This document shows positions 60,427 to 64,000 of a stretch of 64,000 nucleotides of DNA, in pieces. The position numbers and the translations under genes are program-made. Where the stretch lies: positions 434,001 to 498,000 of the forward strand of contig NZ_CP035281.1 of assembly GCF_004103735.1 (NCBI RefSeq), written 5' to 3'. The stretch comes from Aminipila luticellarii. GTDB lineage: Bacteria > Bacillota > Clostridia > Peptostreptococcales > Anaerovoracaceae. The notes under the pieces were generated by a model. That model saw only the letters and a list, made by a program, of their open reading frames with translations. It was not told the DNA's origin and searched no databases. Each line of letters opens with the position of its first letter. Within the stretch, counting starts at the first letter, position 1.

Positions 60427-60891
60427 ATGAAAAACAGACAGATTATTATGAGCCAAGTAATGCTTCCCAACCAGGCAAATGTGGCAGGAAACGTACACGG
60501 CGGCGAAATCATGAAGTTTATGGATACGACGGCCGGTGCTGTAGCCATGAAATATTCCAAAAGTAATTGTGTAACAGCAAGAGTGGATGAATTGGAATTT
60601 CATCTGCCTATCTTTGTGGGAGCACTGGTAACCTGTACCGCAACCGTGGTATATGTAGGAAGAACCTCTATGGAGGTATTTGTAAATGTGGAGGTAGAAG
60701 ATTTAGAATCCGATAACGGTCCCCAGAAGGCATTATCCGCATACTTTACCATGGTAGCAATGGGTAAAAATGGAAAACCCCAGACAGTTCCCGAATATAT
60801 ACCGGAGACGGAAGAGGAAATACAGCGGCATGAAGAAGCCAAAATCAGAGTTCAGGAGCATAAGGAAAAGAAAATGAAAAGATTAAAATAA
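60427..60891 (+). CDS. Acyl-CoA thioesterase, hot-dog fold (YciA/BACH type)
   Basis: 154 residues from ATG 60427; the upstream ATG at 60397 lies before the GGAGG site and is unlikely. The hot-dog core NVHGGEIMKFMDTTAGAVAM, with its conserved Gly-Gly-Glu and catalytic Asp region, marks an acyl-CoA thioesterase of the YciA/BACH group, which frees CoA from short- to long-chain acyl-CoAs. The C-terminal 30 residues are a charged helix. It is followed by a CDF transporter and larC on the same strand. Confidence 0.88.
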   Translation: MKNRQIIMSQVMLPNQANVAGNVHGGEIMKFMDTTAGAVAMKYSKSNCVTARVDELEFHLPIFVGALVTCTATVVYVGRTSMEVFVNVEVEDLESDNGPQKALSAYFTMVAMGKNGKPQTVPEYIPETEEEIQRHEEAKIRVQEHKEKKMKRLK

Positions 60892-60934
60892 AAAACAGAA
60901 AATGAAGAAATAAAAATAAATTGGAAGTGAAATT

Positions 60935-61831
60935 GTGAACAAAAAGCTTCATTTGGAAAAAAGGATTTTAAAGATATCTATAGTGGGAAGTATCGTTTTT
61001 ATGCTGGCAGAGGGTGTGATGGCCTATATTACCAGATCGAACTCCATTTTAATGGACTGTATATTTGATACGGCGGATTTAATCATGGTAGGCCCTTTCC
61101 TGATGTTGATTCCCCTATTGTATAAACCGGTCACAGAAAAGCACCCCTATGGATATTCTCAAGTGGAGTCTCTTTTTGTGATTATTAAGTGCGTCATTTT
61201 ACTGCTGATAACGGCACAGGTGATGTTTTACAGCATTCACATCATATTCAAAGGCGGAAATCACGTAAATGGCGGCGTAATAGCAGCTTTTGAAATGGCA
61301 TTGTCCGCAGGATGCATCCTAATCTATGCTATTTTGCGCCATTACAATCGCATGTTTTCTTCTCCCTCCATCAAGGCAGACCTTTATATGTGGCGGATGG
61401 ACATCATTAACAGTCTGGGTGTGGGTTTGACCTTTACCGTACAAAGCACTATGGACGGAACGGGGTTCAGCTGGCTGATTCCCTATGTGGATCCCATCGT
61501 TGCCATTGTTATGGCCATTGTTTTCAGCATTGAACCGGTTCGCATGGTGATAAACGGCATCAAAAATTTGGTACTTTTTGCTCCGGAGGAAGAGATTATG
61601 GATTCTATCCGAAATGTGATCAATAAGCATCTGGAAAACTATCCGTATACGGTGAACTTTCTAGATGTGATCCAGACGGGGAGAAAGGCATGGGTCGGAG
61701 TGTACCTTAAGGCGGAAAGTGATTGCATAAGGATCAGCCAGCTGAAACAGGCCCATGCTGAGATAAAGAAGGAACTTACACAACATTTCGATCAAATCTA
61801 TATAGAATTGATACCGGAAAGTTTTGAATAG
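60935..61831 (+). CDS. Cation diffusion facilitator-family transporter
   Basis: 298 residues, about six membrane helices and a C-terminal cytoplasmic domain. The start is GTG at 60935. The first metal site keeps DCIFD (Asp-x3-Asp) in helix 2, but the second (helix 5) reads DLYMWRMD where most CDF transporters have HxxxD, so the metal may not be zinc. The gene is 29 bp upstream of larC, whose product makes the nickel-pincer cofactor, so transport of nickel or a related metal is possible (inference). Confidence 0.85.
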   Translation: MNKKLHLEKRILKISIVGSIVFMLAEGVMAYITRSNSILMDCIFDTADLIMVGPFLMLIPLLYKPVTEKHPYGYSQVESLFVIIKCVILLLITAQVMFYSIHIIFKGGNHVNGGVIAAFEMALSAGCILIYAILRHYNRMFSSPSIKADLYMWRMDIINSLGVGLTFTVQSTMDGTGFSWLIPYVDPIVAIVMAIVFSIEPVRMVINGIKNLVLFAPEEEIMDSIRNVINKHLENYPYTVNFLDVIQTGRKAWVGVYLKAESDCIRISQLKQAHAEIKKELTQHFDQIYIELIPESFE

Positions 61832-61860
61832 AGGACATATAAACGGATAGGAGCAGCATA

Positions 61861-63129
61861 ATGAGTAAAATATTATATCTGGAATGTTATTCTGGTATAA
61901 GCGGGGATATGACAGTCGGTGCTCTGCTGGATCTGGGAGCAGACCGGGACGTACTGGAGAAAGCTCTTCGGAGTTTACAGGTTGGGGGGTATTCCCTGCA
62001 CTTTGGGCGGACTAAAAAATGCGGAATTGACGCATATGATTTTGACGTTTCTCTGGAAGAGGAAGAAGAACATGGTGAGCATGGTGAACATCAGCACCAT
62101 GAGCACCTGCATCATCATGGACATCATTCCCATACCCATAGAAATATAGAGGACATCCATCACATCATAGATCGAATGGACGCCGGCAATAAAGTGAAGG
62201 TTCTATCAAAAAAAATATTTAACATTGTGGCGGAAGCCGAATCAGCAGCCCACGGAATTCCCGTGGAGGAAGTACATTTTCACGAGGTGGGAGCTATTGA
62301 TTCCATTGTGGACATTCTTAGTACGGCAATCTGTATTGACAATTTAGGGATTGATCAAGTCATTGTATCAACTCTGTGGGAGGGTCAAGGCTTTGTCACA
62401 TGCCAGCACGGGATTATACCGGTGCCTACGCCGGCTGCGGCTCATATTATTTCAAAACACGCACTGAAATTAAAACAGACTGAAAACCAGGGGGAGATGG
62501 TGACGCCTACGGGAGCAGCTATCGCAGCCGCTTTGAACAGCGGGAAATCACTTCCTTCGGAATATTGCATTAAAAAAATCGGAATCGGAGCAGGGAAAAA
62601 GGATTTCCCTCACGCCAATATTCTTAGGGCTATGATTATTGAGACTGCCCGCCCAAATAAGGAATGGAAGGATACAGATGCTCAATCGGACGAAATGTGG
62701 AAGCTGGAAACCAACATGGATGATTGCAGCGGAGAGGCCATGGGATTTACCTTGGAGTGCTTATTGAGCGCAGGGGCAGCAGATGCATGGTACACGCCTG
62801 CTTATATGAAGAAGAACAGGCCTGCTTATACGCTTCAAGTATTGTGCAGGGAGGAACAGATTGAGGAAATGCAGGATCTTATTTTTTCCCACACAACCAC
62901 TGTAGGAATCCGCAGGACTAAATTCCAGCGGACTGTTCTGAAACGGGAGATCAAACAAGTAAGTACTCCGTACGGAGAAGTATCGGTAAAGGTATGCCGG
63001 CATCGGGAACAAGTTTATTTGTATCCGGAGTATGAAGACATAAAGAAAATTTGTTTGTCGCAGAACAAAGAGTATAAAACAGTGTATCAGGAAATAATAG
63101 AATATTGCAAGCTCCACGGGAATCTCTGA
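61861..63129 (+). CDS. larC: Nickel-pincer cofactor biosynthesis protein LarC
   Basis: 422 residues in one open frame. It starts SKILYLECYSGISGDMTVGALLDLG, the LarC signature, and has a His-rich loop at about 75-98 (HHEHLHHHGHHSHTH) that can hold nickel. LarC inserts Ni into the pyridinium-dithio precursor to make the cofactor of lactate racemase and relatives. In Lactobacillus plantarum the protein is made by programmed frameshifting from two frames; here no frameshift is needed. larB, larE and larA are not in the window. Confidence 0.92.
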   Translation: MSKILYLECYSGISGDMTVGALLDLGADRDVLEKALRSLQVGGYSLHFGRTKKCGIDAYDFDVSLEEEEEHGEHGEHQHHEHLHHHGHHSHTHRNIEDIHHIIDRMDAGNKVKVLSKKIFNIVAEAESAAHGIPVEEVHFHEVGAIDSIVDILSTAICIDNLGIDQVIVSTLWEGQGFVTCQHGIIPVPTPAAAHIISKHALKLKQTENQGEMVTPTGAAIAAALNSGKSLPSEYCIKKIGIGAGKKDFPHANILRAMIIETARPNKEWKDTDAQSDEMWKLETNMDDCSGEAMGFTLECLLSAGAADAWYTPAYMKKNRPAYTLQVLCREEQIEEMQDLIFSHTTTVGIRRTKFQRTVLKREIKQVSTPYGEVSVKVCRHREQVYLYPEYEDIKKICLSQNKEYKTVYQEIIEYCKLHGNL

Positions 63130-63165
63130 AAAGAGGTTTCCGTGGAGCTTGTTGCAGTTTTATAG
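63107..63165 (+). terminator. Terminator of larC
   Basis: CAAGCTCCACGG and CCGTGGAGCTTG form a 12-bp stem that starts within the last codons of larC; the loop is ~20 bases and TTGCAGTTTT follows. Confidence 0.65.
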
Positions 63166-63227
63166 CTCCAAGCAAACAACCCTTGGTTCTATACTGTCGA
63201 GTCTCCGCGGTCAGTGAAAAAACTCTC

Positions 63228-63276
63228 TTGAACATTTACACTACAATATAGTATAATTTGAAGTATAAAAGTTCAA
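63228..63276 (+). promoter_or_regulatory. abiE promoter inside an inverted repeat
   Basis: TTGAAC and TATAAT with an 18-bp spacer. The arms TTGAAC-ATTTACACT (63228-63242) and AGTATAAAAGTTCAA (63262-63276) match as an inverted repeat at 12 of 15 positions and enclose the promoter, as expected for AbiEi autoregulation. Confidence 0.65.
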
Positions 63277-63291
63277 AGGGAGGTGATCGTA

Positions 63292-63885
63292 TTGAATGAT
63301 TACAAAGAAATCCAAAGGTTGCTGGAAGAAAACAAAGGCTATATAACCACGGCGCAGGTAACGGCGGCAGGAATTCAGCGTCGGGTGCTTGCTGAACTTA
63401 TAGTAGAGAAACGCATTTATCGCGTGGCACGAGGCCTTTATGCCCTGCCGGAAACGTGGGAGGACGAGATGTATTTCCTGCAATCTCGTTTTTCAAAAGG
63501 AATTTTTTCAAATGAAACAGCCCTGTATCTGCATGGGCTTTCTGATCGGACACCGATCAGCTACACCTTGACCTTTCCACATGGGTATAATGCAGCGGGA
63601 CTGAAAGAACAAAATGTAAAAGCGAAATTTGTAATAACCGAGATCTACAGTTTGGGCATTATGGAGAAGTTGTCACCTTGCGGAAATCTACTCCGTGTCT
63701 ACGATGTTGAGCGGACATTGTGTGACATTGTAAAAGGCAGAAACGCCTGTGATATTCAGCTTGTGAATCAGGCGATGAAAGCTTATGCGGTCTGTAAAGA
63801 AAGGGACATGGCAAAGTTGTTGGCTTACGCCGAGCAACTGCGTGTGAAGCCTAAAATATTAAAATATATGGAGGTTCTGTTATGA
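63292..63885 (+). CDS. AbiEi-family antitoxin (type IV toxin-antitoxin)
   Basis: 197 residues from TTG 63292, which has the strong ribosome binding site GGGAGGTGATC; a GTG at 63283 overlaps it. N-terminal winged helix (GYITTAQVTAAGIQRRVLAELI) and the AbiEi core (YALPETWEDEMYFLQ, KGIFSNETALYLHGL). It represses its own operon and counteracts the AbiEii nucleotidyltransferase toxin; such pairs give abortive infection against phages. Its stop codon overlaps the toxin start by four bases. Confidence 0.9.
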   Translation: MNDYKEIQRLLEENKGYITTAQVTAAGIQRRVLAELIVEKRIYRVARGLYALPETWEDEMYFLQSRFSKGIFSNETALYLHGLSDRTPISYTLTFPHGYNAAGLKEQNVKAKFVITEIYSLGIMEKLSPCGNLLRVYDVERTLCDIVKGRNACDIQLVNQAMKAYAVCKERDMAKLLAYAEQLRVKPKILKYMEVLL

Positions 63886-64000
63886 TTACAAAAAACCCGA
63901 TGCAGCTGAAAGCGTTTATCAAGAAAAGAGCGGAGGAAAAGAATATCTCCGCTCAGCTTGTCATGCAGAACTATATGATGGAGCGGTTTCTTGAACGAAT
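63882..64000 (+). CDS. AbiEii/AbiGii-family nucleotidyltransferase toxin (5' part only)
   Basis: Only the first ~39 codons lie in the window. The start MITKNPMQLKAFIKKRAEEK matches the N-terminal helix of AbiEii-type toxins, and it follows AbiEi by ATGA overlap. The nucleotidyltransferase motif lies beyond the edge. Confidence 0.85.
   Translation, partial: MITKNPMQLKAFIKKRAEEKNISAQLVMQNYMMERFLER

Overview
The window comes from a low-GC, Gram-positive, anaerobic spore former of the class Clostridia. Spore genes are spread through it: three Csp-like subtilases divergent from a SleC-type cortex lytic enzyme, spoIID, and a BclB-type collagen-like exosporium protein. There are also an agr quorum-sensing system, FeoAB iron uptake, amino-acid and acyl-CoA metabolism genes and an S-layer-anchored giant protein. 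The gene set fits an amino-acid-fermenting gut or anaerobic clostridium of the Anaerovorax/Emergencia/Aminipila type, but the genus is inference. No rRNA, tRNA, CRISPR array, phage or insertion sequence was seen.

Layout. 1-4.9 kb: a cut NiaR-like regulator, an M20 amidohydrolase, an array of 79-bp tandem repeats that each carry an extended -10 box, a DUF5685/J-domain/membrane protein operon, and dapB. 4.9-11.5 kb: the spore germination locus (csp-csp-csp divergent from sleC). 11.6-15.5 kb: an agr locus, with agrA-agrC facing agrB-agrD. The agrD gene is only 44 codons and its 3' end overlaps agrC. A 71-bp near-perfect palindrome sits exactly midway between two divergent promoters, one for agrBD and one for two small membrane-protein genes. 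15.5-24.6 kb: CYTH protein, then tig, clpP, clpX, lon, engB, a DUF1232 protein, hpt and pduL.

24.9-35.9 kb: a surface locus with a small conserved protein, a Pro/Glu/Thr-rich secreted protein, a 1937-residue VWA/InlB-repeat/SLH protein and a BTAD-type regulator, followed by the BclB-like collagen protein and a secreted transglutaminase. 35.9-39.7 kb: a reduced pilus-like operon (GspF-like protein, four small single-pass membrane proteins, PilT-like ATPase). 40-42.4 kb: murA facing spoIID. 42.4-47.0 kb: an iron regulon (feoA, feoA, feoB, Cys-rich protein, DUF3793, flavodoxin, DUF2325) with repeated GTTAGC-N4-GCTAAC operators. 47-48.8 kb: Mrp-type ATPase and its DUF134 neighbour.

48.9-55.1 kb: a sigma-54 enhancer-binding regulator, three TTCTA-N6-TAGAA sites, a -24/-12 promoter, and a catabolic operon of CitMHS transporter, AtuA-like protein, small AtuA-like partner and a two-subunit CoA-transferase. 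55-64 kb: a diguanylate cyclase, an HD hydrolase, mscL, a long untranslated leader in front of an APC-type antiporter, a thioesterase, a CDF transporter, larC, and the start of an AbiE toxin-antitoxin pair cut by the window end.

The best candidates for new biology are the agr locus (predicted serine-lactone signal peptide plus symmetric divergent palindrome), the sigma-54-controlled AtuA/CoA-transferase operon, the pilus-like operon without usual prepilin cleavage sites, a 35-nt hairpin shared by the leaders of feoA and the BTAD regulator, and the 79-bp promoter-bearing repeats.
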